DNA from: a bacterium
Lineage (GTDB): Bacteria > SAR324 > XYD2-FULL-50-16
DNA: 64,000 bases
Assembly (NCBI GenBank): GCA_018829445.1
Contig: JAHJTV010000086.1
Span: forward strand, 42,443 to 106,442
Reading direction: 5' to 3'
Numbering within the stretch: the stretch's first letter is position 1; every line of letters begins with the position of its first letter. Below the pieces are notes generated by a model. It was not told the origin of the DNA. It saw only the letters and a program-made list of their open reading frames with translations, and did not search any database. This document shows, in pieces, positions 27,445 through 35,536 of this stretch. Both the position numbers and the translations under genes were made by a program.

Positions 27445-27882
27445 TCTGAATTTAATAAACATTAAAAAATATAAAAGTTGATTGTTGCTCCGGATACAAG
27501 GCAGAAGAAAAATCAAAACGGTTTTAGATTAAATCCTGAGTCCTCTTCGAAAAGTTGATTTTTATATCATTCCGGCCCTCAAGCCGGACTCCGAGTTTTT
27601 GATTTTTTGTTAAATCCCATGGATTCAGGATCAAGTCTGGCATGACAGCAGGTCAGATTTTTTATGGTTTTCGATCATTGAGTTAAAAGCCTTAAATTGA
27701 ACTTTGTAATATTTTTCCGAGTGGATTTAATTTTAAGTTTAAGGCATTACTTAATTTTGCCAGAATTTGCGGTTCGATCGCCTCCATTATAAGCATGCCG
27801 TTATTTTAAAAAATCGCCGCCCCCGTAAAAGCCACTGGGGGAAAAAGGTAAAATAAGCTGGCTAACAGGGAGATAGCGTGCA
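27445..27882. other. 438-base intergenic region with REP-like repeat and GC hairpin
   Basis: No gene is supported. The left part carries the palindromic repeat annotated separately (27566-27654). Nearer the nitrilase gene, CCCCC and GGGGG around 27822-27842 can pair across 12 bases as a short GC hairpin about 45 bases before the ATG. It could affect translation, but I recognise no riboswitch class. Confidence 0.5.
27566..27654. repeat. REP-like dispersed palindromic element
   Basis: The stretch begins ATCATTCCGGCCCTCAAGCC, where CCGGC and GCCGG form a small hairpin, and ends GGATCAAGTCTGGCATGACA. The outer ends TCATTCCGG and CTGGCATGA are imperfect inverted repeats of each other. These end motifs resemble dispersed intergenic repeats of many proteobacteria (GTCATTCCGG ... 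GGATCAAGTCCGGCATGAC). The rest is degenerate. No second copy is seen in this window. Confidence 0.55.
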
Positions 27883-28686
27883 ATGTTTCAAGTCGCTGCC
27901 ATTCAGATCACACCCATCTTAGGAGATATCCAAGCCAATTTAAAACGGGGAATTCAGTTTATGCGGCAAATAGGTCAGGAAGCCAATTTGATCGTTTTTC
28001 CTGAACTCTGGACCACCGGATATTATCTTTCTAAAAATGCTTTTCAACAATTGGCAGAAACAAAAGAGGGTCCCACTATCAATAAGCTCAGAGAAGAGGC
28101 CCAACGTTCAAACGCGGTGGTCATCAGCTCCTTTGCAGAAAAAGATTCCGAAAACCGACTGTTTATTTCAGCCGCTATTATTGATCAAAATGGCAATCTC
28201 TTGGGTATCGTACGCAAAAGCCTTCTCTGGGGGCGAGAAAGCGAAATCTTTAACATGGGTGAGATTAAATACCCCATTTTTGAAACAGCGCAGGCTAAGA
28301 TCGGGGTTTTGATCTGTTATGAAATGGAATTTCCGGAACCGTCACGCCTTTTGGCACTGGAAGGGGTCGAATTAGTCATATGTCCTTCGGTATGGAGTGT
28401 TTCAGCATCCCGACGTTGGGATATCCAGTTGCCAGCACGTGCTTTGGACAATACGATTTTTATTCTGGGAGTCAATACCGTCGGCAATAACAGTTGCGGA
28501 AAAAGCAAATTGGTTGGACCCATGGGTGACATTCTGGCAGAGGCTTCCGACGCTAGAGAGGAAGTTTTGTTAAGAGCCGTTGATATTCAATCCTTGTACT
28601 GGGCCCGCGACGAAAATCGATATCTGGAAGATTATCGCTCTAAACTAAGACCAGGAGGAAGCACCATACCTACCCCCATTATCTAA
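27883..28686 (+). CDS. Carbon-nitrogen hydrolase (nitrilase superfamily) amidase
   Basis: Cytoplasmic amidase of the nitrilase fold, 267 residues. The Glu-Lys-Cys triad is clear: Glu41 in VFPELWTTGYYLS, Lys112 in IVRKSLLWGRES, and Cys145 in GVLICYEMEFPEPSR. The C-terminal NTVGNNSCGKSKLVGPMGD is the usual late motif. ATG 27883 is preceded by GGGAG at a good distance, which fixes the start. Possible substrates include omega-amides or carbamoyl compounds; the sequence does not decide. It stands as a single gene between the YbbP permease and glutamine synthetase, and a nitrogen-release role alongside GlnA is only an inference. Confidence 0.88.
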   Translation: MFQVAAIQITPILGDIQANLKRGIQFMRQIGQEANLIVFPELWTTGYYLSKNAFQQLAETKEGPTINKLREEAQRSNAVVISSFAEKDSENRLFISAAIIDQNGNLLGIVRKSLLWGRESEIFNMGEIKYPIFETAQAKIGVLICYEMEFPEPSRLLALEGVELVICPSVWSVSASRRWDIQLPARALDNTIFILGVNTVGNNSCGKSKLVGPMGDILAEASDAREEVLLRAVDIQSLYWARDENRYLEDYRSKLRPGGSTIPTPII

Positions 28687-28994
28687 ATTCATCCTGATCC
28701 AGTCTTACTTTCACTTGAGAATATATTTCCCGATTTGCCTATTGGTGGGTAATTAGAGTCTATTTTTTATGCAATTTCTAAGCTAATTATTTGTGTAGAA
28801 ATATTTAACATGTTATACTTTATGAACAGTAAAAAATAATTCTCATCCATTTTGATTGATTATTATCGAAGACTCCCATCTTCCTTGCCATGAAACCGTA
28901 ATTACTCAGACGTATGACTGCTCATGACCTTCGATCAAAAATATTATAGGAACTCAGTAATTTCAGGGACTACTGAACAACCAGGACCATCAAA
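28687..28994. other. 308-base glnA upstream region
   Basis: Contains the promoter annotated at 28791-28819 and a leader of about 170 bases before the glnA ATG. No gene and no recognised riboswitch or sigma-54 (GG-N10-GC) promoter is visible. Confidence 0.5.
28791..28819 (+). promoter_or_regulatory. Candidate sigma-70 promoter of glnA
   Basis: TTGTGT at 28791-28796 and TATACT at 28814-28819 are separated by exactly 17 bases. The -10 element matches consensus at five of six positions and the -35 element at its TTG. Transcription would begin near 28826, giving a long leader of about 165 bases. Confidence 0.45.
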
Positions 28995-30305
28995 ATGTTA
29001 GATTTAAAAGCATTGGAACAAAAAATTAATGATGTTGATACTCTGCAGATTTTTACCACTGATCTTAACGGACGCTCAGTTACACTCCAGGTCAATGCAG
29101 GAAACATTGAATCTTTTTTTAAAAAAGGGGTTGGTTTCGACGGAAGCTCTGTTCCCGGTTACGGTACGGTTGACGACAGCGACAAACTCCTGATTCCTCT
29201 ACCGGAGACCTTTAGGAAAGTACCATTTGCTCAGGAGAACCTCGGTTTTTTGATTGGCAAGATCAACGAAGAGTATGGTGAAAGATCCCTGTTAGATCCC
29301 AGAGCATTATTGGAGAGAGTCGTTGAGCAAGCCGAGGCTGAGTTTGGTTTTCGTTTCCTAACAGCCCCGGAGCATGAATTTTTTCTGTTGACGGCCGATG
29401 AGTTCAGCAAAGACATCCACACCGATAATGCAGGCTATTTCCATGCTGACCCGAGAGACAAGGGGGAATCTGTCAAGAAGGAGATTGTCGCCGTTTTAAA
29501 ACGGTGTGGGATTCAATTTGAAAAAATGCACCATGAAGTCACCCCTTCTCAGCATGAGATCAACCTCAGTTGCCTTGATCCGCTGAAAACAGCTGATCGA
29601 ACCGTGCTCTTTTCCTACATCACCAAACGGGTGGCTAGTGATCATGATTTACACGCTACTTTTATGCCCAAACCGTTTAACGGGTTTAATAGAAATGCGC
29701 TTCACATTCATATATCTGCCCAGGACTTTAAGGGGAATCACTTGTTTTACAAACCCAACGAATCCGATAATCTTAGTGAAACCGCTCGTTATTTCATTGG
29801 TGGTATGATCAAGTATGCAAGAGAAACCTCGATTATCATGGCTGCAACTTTTAATTCTTATAAGGCTTATGTGATTGGGAAGGAAGCTCCCATTGTCAGA
29901 GGATGGGGGTTCAAGAACCGCAGTTCCATGGTCAGAATTCCCTATGCTGAAGGCGCAAAAGATACAAGAATTGAGATACGGTCTCCAGACCCATCTGGTA
30001 ATATTTATCTGCAGCTTGCAACCTTAATCGGGATGGGGCTTCAGGGAATTCGAGAAAAGATCGATTGTGGGAGTCCTGATTTCGGAAACCTCTACAAAAC
30101 TGAGAATGCTGCCCGCCTCATAGACACTAATTTTTTGCCCCGGAACATGTTCGAAGCGCTGGTGGAAGCGGAAAAAAGCGCATTCTTAAAGGAATTCCTG
30201 GGAGATCCGCTTTACTCTCAATATATGGCCTTGAAAACAAACGAATGGGAGACTTATCGAACCTTTGTGACTCCCCGTGAGCATAAGATGAATTTTCACA
30301 TTTAA
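28995..30305 (+). CDS. glnA: Glutamine synthetase type I (GSI-alpha-like)
   Basis: Makes glutamine from glutamate, ammonia and ATP. Its 436 residues match the short GSI subclass. Seen in order: GVGFDGSSVPGYG, TAPEHEFFLL (metal ligands), HHEVTPSQHEINL, ATFMPKPFNGFNRNALHIHIS (ATP and glutamate site), NRSSMVRIPYAEG, and IEIRSPDPSGN with the catalytic Arg/Glu region. The C-terminal FGNLYKTENAARL occupies the place of the adenylylation loop, but the KNLYDLPPE form used for AMP attachment in enteric enzymes is absent, so adenylylation is not expected. No glnB or ntrBC gene is adjacent. Confidence 0.95.
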   Translation: MLDLKALEQKINDVDTLQIFTTDLNGRSVTLQVNAGNIESFFKKGVGFDGSSVPGYGTVDDSDKLLIPLPETFRKVPFAQENLGFLIGKINEEYGERSLLDPRALLERVVEQAEAEFGFRFLTAPEHEFFLLTADEFSKDIHTDNAGYFHADPRDKGESVKKEIVAVLKRCGIQFEKMHHEVTPSQHEINLSCLDPLKTADRTVLFSYITKRVASDHDLHATFMPKPFNGFNRNALHIHISAQDFKGNHLFYKPNESDNLSETARYFIGGMIKYARETSIIMAATFNSYKAYVIGKEAPIVRGWGFKNRSSMVRIPYAEGAKDTRIEIRSPDPSGNIYLQLATLIGMGLQGIREKIDCGSPDFGNLYKTENAARLIDTNFLPRNMFEALVEAEKSAFLKEFLGDPLYSQYMALKTNEWETYRTFVTPREHKMNFHI

Positions 30306-30478
30306 TTTTAATATACCAAGAGACTGTTAAATATTTTATTCCTATTTTGGGCTCTTAATTCGGAGGTCTGCAAGCATCTTACAGAAGGACTAAGATCATA
30401 AGAAATTGGTTTTTTGAAGTCAAACAGTATTTTACGTTTTGCCCCGGATTTCGGTCAGGGTTATTGAATAGTCTGATC

Positions 30479-30634
30479 TTATTGGGACAAAAACGGGTTG
30501 ATAACGGTAATGCCTTCAATCTGCCTTTTCCGTTTATCTGTCAGCCATTCTTCGGTGATCAGCAGTTTTTCCGGCTCGGATGAATTAGGGTAATAAACAA
30601 GGATATTAGCATCAACAAAACAGTTAGCGTTCAT
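30479..30634 (-). pseudogene. Internally deleted PIN-domain (VapC-like) toxin
   Basis: A 51-codon frame begins MNANCFVDANILVYYPNSSE, a clear PIN N-terminus with the first catalytic Asp. It then jumps within a few residues to LLITEEWLTDKRKRQ and IEGITVINPFL, which resembles the extreme C-terminus of PIN toxins (LLTEDLQ...VVNPF). About 80 residues in between, holding the other acidic active-site residues, are missing, yet the frame is intact and ends at a TAA. Its ATG overlaps the antitoxin end by 11 bases, as in normal vapBC operons. The product should lack RNase activity. Confidence 0.75.
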
Positions 30635-30851
30635 GGATCTCATTTCTTGAAGGATATTTGCCCGAACGCTTCAAGAGAATGGGCTCCTTGTCAAAAAATT
30701 GGTTCATTGCTATTTGATATCCTCTTTCTTTCTGCATTTTCTGCTTTGACAGCTCTCCTACCAATCGAGATACACAACTCCTGCCTTTTGTTGCCCCGAT
30801 TCTGGCCCATTCAGTAACTTCCTCGTCCAAGGTTATTATTATGTTTTCCAT
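30624..30851 (-). CDS. Ribbon-helix-helix antitoxin (VapB-like)
   Basis: A 75-residue protein whose start, ENIIITLDEEVTEWARIGAT, followed by CVSRLVGELSKQKMQ, fits a ribbon-helix-helix DNA-binding domain. The C-terminal half (ERGYQIAMNQFF, then GKYPSRNEIHER) is the toxin-binding tail often seen before PIN toxins. Such antitoxins repress their own operon and neutralise the toxin. It precedes and overlaps the truncated PIN frame. The gene is intact, so it may persist as a repressor or as protection against related toxins elsewhere. Confidence 0.82.
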   Translation of the reverse strand: MENIIITLDEEVTEWARIGATKGRSCVSRLVGELSKQKMQKERGYQIAMNQFFDKEPILLKRSGKYPSRNEIHER

Positions 30852-31182
30852 TTTCCCCTCTTAATGATGGTTTTACCATAATTCCAGTGTGACACGAAAT
30901 CAGTGTCGAGTGAATCATTAAACCTGAAACCATTTTCTAGCAAGGGTTCAGACTATTTACCTTTTAAATGGATTTGATTGTTTTCAGGGCTGTTACAGCT
31001 TGGCAGTATCGTCATTGGCAGATCTCTTTCTTTTTGACCAGTGCCAATTTCGGTAAATAAAAAACCGGTTAAATCACTTGTAAAAATTGAAAACCACCTG
31101 TCATAATGATCGCTAATATTTGAAAGACACATTTTCTTTGGAAGGATTAAACCATTATCAAAGACATAGGCTGAAACTGGTT
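30852..31182. other. 331-base divergent intergenic region
   Basis: Lies between the antitoxin (minus) and the FGE-domain gene (plus). No gene is supported. An in-frame TTG at 31120 would lengthen the downstream protein by 21 residues, but that extension precedes a clear signal peptide and was not used. No operator palindrome for the antitoxin could be picked out with confidence. Confidence 0.45.
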
Positions 31183-33588
31183 ATGAATAAAATAGCTCCT
31201 ATTAAGATAAATCGAAGAACACTACATCCAATCTATATCGGATTAATACTGATATTTACGTTATTCGGGGGAAGCCTGTCTGCTGAAGAAATACCGGACC
31301 TGGACCAGGGAGTCAATCAACTGGCAAACAGTCTGAGTTCACAGATTGTTGAAAAAATCGAAAAGGGTGAAATCAAGTCCAATACGCGAACAGCAGTTAT
31401 GGATATTCTGGAGGCTGATACAAATCGCAGGTTGGAATTAAGCAACTACCTGGAAACGGGTTTAATGAATGAATTCGTTAAATCAAGTCAACTTGATATT
31501 CTGGATCGAGAGAAGACCTTGCAGGCTCGGGACATTTTAGAAAAACCGATTAGAGAAATTGCGGGAACACCTTTGATCCCCCGCGGAGTTGATTTTGTTT
31601 ATGTTGTCACTGGAAAATTTTCTGTCATCGGTGACCGCTGCCAAATTACTATCCAGCTGATAGCGATTCAGAATGCACAGATCATGGCAAGTGCTCAAAC
31701 CAATGTCAAAACGGGTTCAATTGATGCCAAACTACTGGGACTTGCCGGTATATCAGTAGCTGAGCAGGAGCTTGCACATTTGAAAAGAGTTGATGCGGCA
31801 GAGGCAAAAGGGGATCAGGAGAGAATGTTGGAACTGCTTGAAGAGTTTCTGATGAAGTTTCCGGATTCCTTAAGAAAATTGGAGGTTCAAGGTCGTATTG
31901 ATGATCTGAAATCTGCAAATTCAGCAGCAGACGAAAAAATCCGGGCAGCTGAATTGTTAATGGTGCAACCGGGATTGGAGCAGCAGGCTATTAAGTATTT
32001 AAAAAGCGTGATTCAGGACTACCCCAAATCTCCCGCCGCAATTACTGCAACCGGATTACTAATCACTTTGGATCTGATGATGGATATTGGGGAAGCTCTT
32101 GAAAAATCTTATTCTTTTGAAGCCCAGTATTCCAAACATCCGGTTTTGGTAAAACTGAAAGCTGCCAGAGACCAGTTTCAAGAGAGGGAGAAAAAAAAGA
32201 AACAGTCCGGGAAAGCAAATATTCTGTTAGCTGAAGGAATGGAACTTTATAAGAACGATCAAATCTTCAATGCCCGGGAAAAATTGCAGGCGGTTGTTTT
32301 TAATTTTCCCGATACCGAAGAAGCAAAAGAAGCAAAAAGTCAATTGGATCTAATGGATCAGGAAGAAGCAAAGGCCAATGAGATTCTGGCTGTCGCCAAA
32401 ATCCTGATTAACTCTCCCCAGACCCATCAACTGGCAAGAATCGAGCTGGTAAAAATTAAAGACAGTTTTCCCAAAACAATCGCAAATGTCGAAGCTCTTG
32501 GATACCTGATCATTTTAGATTTTAAAGAGCAGAAGGATGTCTCAAGAGATGCTGCCTACTTTCTGGTCAAATATCCAAATCATCAATTGGTACCTGAAAT
32601 AAAAAAACACCAGCAAACCTTCTTGAAGGTGACTGCCCCAAAGGAGCCAGGGGCGGAGCAATTGGATGTTGCAAAAAAAATGCTAAAGAACGGACTATTG
32701 GATGAAGGTTTGAAAATACTGGCCGGTCTGGCCATGGATTATCCCAAATCACCGGTTGGTATTGAAGCGACAGGACTGATAATTCTTTCCAATTTGCAGA
32801 AGTGTCAGTATTCGGAAGTCGATATCGTCCAATACACCACGCTTAATAGAGACTCCCCCTTGAGTGTATCAATCCTGGAAGCACAGAATAAGGCACTGAA
32901 ATCCTGCAAACTTGAAGATCTGGCACCCAAAATTGAAGGGATGGTTTTTATAAAGGGTGGAGAGGTCAAGGTGGGAATTCCACTGCAAACAATTGCACTT
33001 GACCCTTACTATATTGACATCCATGAAGTAACCAATGAAAAATATCTAAAGTGTGTTGATTCGGGTTATTGCAAACGCAGCCTCTATATAGAAGATGATA
33101 GATTTAATGGACCTAGTCATCCGGTTGTTGGGGTTAGCTGGAAAAGTGCCGATAATTATTGTCAATCTGTTGGTAAACGTCTGCCGGGAGAATACGAATG
33201 GGAATGGGCGGCAGTCGGGGCTCAGTTTGAAAAACCATATCCTGATAAAAGTATACTGCCTGCTATTGCCCACTATAAAGACAATACCAGTTACCAAAAC
33301 CCGACTCAAAAGATTGGAATAAAGGATCCAAACGGGATCGGAATTTACGATATGATCGGCAACGTTAGCGAATGGGTTGCTGATTGGTATAGCATTCAGT
33401 ATTATTCAAATATCCCCTACCAGAATCCCAAAGGGCCTGAAAGCGGATCAAAAAGAGTTCATCGGGGTGGAAATTGGTCATCAGCAGACAATTTGCTGCT
33501 CCCTCTTAATCGTTCATTTGACTATGAGAGCAAAATGAGAAATACCTTGGGATTTCGCTGTGTCAAAGATTACACGCCCAACAAGTAG
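31183..33588 (+). CDS. Exported CsgG-like / TPR / formylglycine-generating-enzyme-like fusion
   Basis: The 801-residue protein starts with a signal peptide (hydrophobic IYIGLILIFTLFGGSLSA, cleavage before EE). Residues about 30-180 resemble the CsgG/FlgO-type exported domain: TRTAVMDILEADTNRRLELS, ELDIL-like SQLDILDREKTLQARD, and VDFVYVVTGKF. Residues about 200-590 are repeated helical segments with TPR-like spacing and recurring DYPKSP motifs. The C-terminus (about 605-800) is an FGE-sulfatase (SUMF1-like) domain: MVFIKGGEVKVGIP, IDIHEVTNEKYLKCV, VGVSWKSADNYCQSVGKRLP, GNVSEWVADWY, RGGNWSS and TLGFRCVKD. I chose ATG 31183 because the signal peptide begins there. The catalytic cysteine pair of true FGE is not evident, so it is probably a binding or structural version. 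Confidence 0.82.
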   Translation: MNKIAPIKINRRTLHPIYIGLILIFTLFGGSLSAEEIPDLDQGVNQLANSLSSQIVEKIEKGEIKSNTRTAVMDILEADTNRRLELSNYLETGLMNEFVKSSQLDILDREKTLQARDILEKPIREIAGTPLIPRGVDFVYVVTGKFSVIGDRCQITIQLIAIQNAQIMASAQTNVKTGSIDAKLLGLAGISVAEQELAHLKRVDAAEAKGDQERMLELLEEFLMKFPDSLRKLEVQGRIDDLKSANSAADEKIRAAELLMVQPGLEQQAIKYLKSVIQDYPKSPAAITATGLLITLDLMMDIGEALEKSYSFEAQYSKHPVLVKLKAARDQFQEREKKKKQSGKANILLAEGMELYKNDQIFNAREKLQAVVFNFPDTEEAKEAKSQLDLMDQEEAKANEILAVAKILINSPQTHQLARIELVKIKDSFPKTIANVEALGYLIILDFKEQKDVSRDAAYFLVKYPNHQLVPEIKKHQQTFLKVTAPKEPGAEQLDVAKKMLKNGLLDEGLKILAGLAMDYPKSPVGIEATGLIILSNLQKCQYSEVDIVQYTTLNRDSPLSVSILEAQNKALKSCKLEDLAPKIEGMVFIKGGEVKVGIPLQTIALDPYYIDIHEVTNEKYLKCVDSGYCKRSLYIEDDRFNGPSHPVVGVSWKSADNYCQSVGKRLPGEYEWEWAAVGAQFEKPYPDKSILPAIAHYKDNTSYQNPTQKIGIKDPNGIGIYDMIGNVSEWVADWYSIQYYSNIPYQNPKGPESGSKRVHRGGNWSSADNLLLPLNRSFDYESKMRNTLGFRCVKDYTPNK

Positions 33589-33715
33589 AGAGTATTTTAT
33601 TCTGAATTGTGTTGAAATGGTTGATTGAATGAATTAAATTTAGTCATTTTATCAAGATGATATTTTTCAGATAATCTTGATAATCAATTTTTTAATTTTT
33701 GATTGAGGAACTCCT

Positions 33716-34153
33716 ATGAAGAAGTGGAAATATTACCTTAGTATAGTGAGCTGTTTGGTTATTACCAGCTGCGCCAGTACCAGCGATCTGGAACAATTAA
33801 AACTGCAAGTGCAGACAGATAATGCTGCCATGGAACAAAGGATAAATGCAAAACTGGAAAAATCCATTGCTGACCTTCAGATAAAATTGGCCACAATTAA
33901 TAGCAAAATGGATAAAATCAGTGAAGAAATGGCCCTGTCGCGGAATATCCAATCTGTCCAGATTACGTTTAACAACTTGAAGAAGAAGATTGAGGAATCG
34001 GAATCCCAGGTTAGAAGCTTTAATACCAGAATCAATGAGCTGAAAGCGGATATTACAAAATCTTCAAGTACAAATACCAATATCCAACAGGAAATTGGTG
34101 AAATTGAAGGCAAAATGGATGAATTGATTCAACTCCTCGATTCAAAGAAATAG
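33716..34153 (+). CDS. Coiled-coil lipoprotein
   Basis: A 145-residue lipoprotein: the N-terminus KKWKYYLSIVSCLVITSCAS carries a lipobox with lipidated Cys19. The rest is almost entirely heptad-like helix (LEQLKLQVQTDNAAMEQRIN through IGEIEGKMDELIQLLDSKK), predicting a long periplasmic coiled coil, like Lpp-type or YbgF/CpoB N-terminal regions. No family is assigned. It follows the FGE fusion gene by 127 bases and is closed by a hairpin terminator. Confidence 0.8.
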   Translation: MKKWKYYLSIVSCLVITSCASTSDLEQLKLQVQTDNAAMEQRINAKLEKSIADLQIKLATINSKMDKISEEMALSRNIQSVQITFNNLKKKIEESESQVRSFNTRINELKADITKSSSTNTNIQQEIGEIEGKMDELIQLLDSKK

Positions 34154-34165
34154 TAGCCAATTCTA

Positions 34166-34189
34166 CTTCCCGCAATTCAGTGCGGGAAG
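34166..34189 (+). terminator. Hairpin after coiled-coil lipoprotein gene
   Basis: CTTCCCGC (34166-34173) and GCGGGAAG (34182-34189) form a perfect 8-bp stem with an 8-base loop, 12 bases after the stop codon. No U-tract follows, so it may act as an RNA 3'-end stabiliser rather than a classical terminator. Confidence 0.5.
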
Positions 34190-34351
34190 ATACCCTTGTC
34201 CCACTCAATTCTGTTTCCTTACTCGTTCAACTTCAGAATCTCACTTTTTCTATTAAAGACTTAAGATCGCTAAAGATTCTCAGGATTAAACCGATACAGA
34301 GTTATAGAGATTTATCAAAATGTTTCTGTTATAACCCTGTTACGTTGATTG

Positions 34352-35536
34352 ATGAGATTCAAAATCCAAAAAACAGATTGGAGCTGGCTTGCAGGTTTCG
34401 TTTTGATCATGTTCATGATCACACCATATCTGCTTGCCCAGGAGGTTAGAGACCAAGCCCTGGAAGCATCGGATTCGGATTTTCTGCTTTTCCTCGACTT
34501 CGCGTATGACGAAAATCAAAAATCTGTTGAGCAAACCGGCTATTCAGATACGGATCAGAAAACCACAAAAAATATATACAATGGGGGAGTTGGCTATGTT
34601 CCCTTTTTCTTCCTGGGGGGACTACACAGGGAAAGATCCATTGACACCAGCTACGGAAGCGGAGAGACAAAATACTCCGATAAAATTGATGGATACGGTC
34701 TTTGGGGACTTCTCTTTTTCGGGCTTGGTGAGGTTAAAATATCCGAAGATTATCAGGTGCTTTACAGCAATGAGAACCTGTTAAAGGAGGAATCAGATAT
34801 CTCAATATCAGCCAGAGCAGGTTTTATCCCCATATTGCTGGACAATCCGCTTTTTCTTGCCTACTCCGAATCGGACGTTAATTTTGTTTATCATCTCACT
34901 ATTGGAGATGGATATCGTGTGAGTGAAAATATAGATTTCAAAGTTAAAATGCTGCACCTGTTCCGGATACTGCAGACATTTGAAGGTCCCTCGATCGGTG
35001 GTATGTTCAATAAAATTATCTCTTTTGAAACACTTGATAACAGGGATGGTGAAATCGATGGCTCTCAATATGGTTTGGATCTGGGATTGACATTAAAATC
35101 AGGGTTCTCTGTCAGAGTTGGAGGGGCTAGACAAGATACAAAGATTAAAATCGATTCGGAGACAAATGAAGGGACTTTGACCAAAATATCCAAAGAGGAA
35201 ACTAACAGAATCGGAATTCACATTCCATTGTCAGACACGGTTAAAATCATTCTGGAACGAAGTAATTATAAAAAATATTCACTCAACAGAGATTCATTCG
35301 ATTATTTTGAAAACAAAAAAGAAGCCTTTGAACAGACGACCTCCTTTGGTGTTATTCTCAATGAAAATCTGAGACTGGATCTGAGCTTCGGTTCCTATCA
35401 AACCAAACATCGGGATGAGAACAATGTGTATGTCGATCTGGAACCGGTTAACCGGTATTCACTAAGTGATAAAACGGTGGGTATAAAGATCAGGTACAGG
35501 TTTTCCAACAAAAACCGGGTCGGATTATTCAATTAG
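34352..35536 (+). CDS. Predicted outer-membrane beta-barrel protein
   Basis: No named family. The 394 residues start with a signal peptide (hydrophobic WLAGFVLIMFMITPYLLA-QE). The mature part alternates hydrophobic and polar residues in short beta-like strands (VGYVPFFFLGGL, YGLWGLLFFGLGEV, YGLDLGLTLKSGFSVRVGGA) separated by acidic turns, and ends NRYSLSDKTVGIKIRYRF with an aromatic near the C-terminus, as outer-membrane barrels do. ATG 34352 is preferred over the TTG one codon earlier. Its end overlaps the convergent AI-2E-family gene by 12 bases. Confidence 0.65.
   Translation: MRFKIQKTDWSWLAGFVLIMFMITPYLLAQEVRDQALEASDSDFLLFLDFAYDENQKSVEQTGYSDTDQKTTKNIYNGGVGYVPFFFLGGLHRERSIDTSYGSGETKYSDKIDGYGLWGLLFFGLGEVKISEDYQVLYSNENLLKEESDISISARAGFIPILLDNPLFLAYSESDVNFVYHLTIGDGYRVSENIDFKVKMLHLFRILQTFEGPSIGGMFNKIISFETLDNRDGEIDGSQYGLDLGLTLKSGFSVRVGGARQDTKIKIDSETNEGTLTKISKEETNRIGIHIPLSDTVKIILERSNYKKYSLNRDSFDYFENKKEAFEQTTSFGVILNENLRLDLSFGSYQTKHRDENNVYVDLEPVNRYSLSDKTVGIKIRYRFSNKNRVGLFN

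Noticed and set aside
27822..27882. Riboswitch upstream of the nitrilase-family gene
   Set aside because: Only one short GC hairpin is visible; no known aptamer core was recognised.
28687..28994. Sigma-54 promoter for glnA
   Set aside because: No GG-N10-GC element was found; a sigma-70-like pair fits better.
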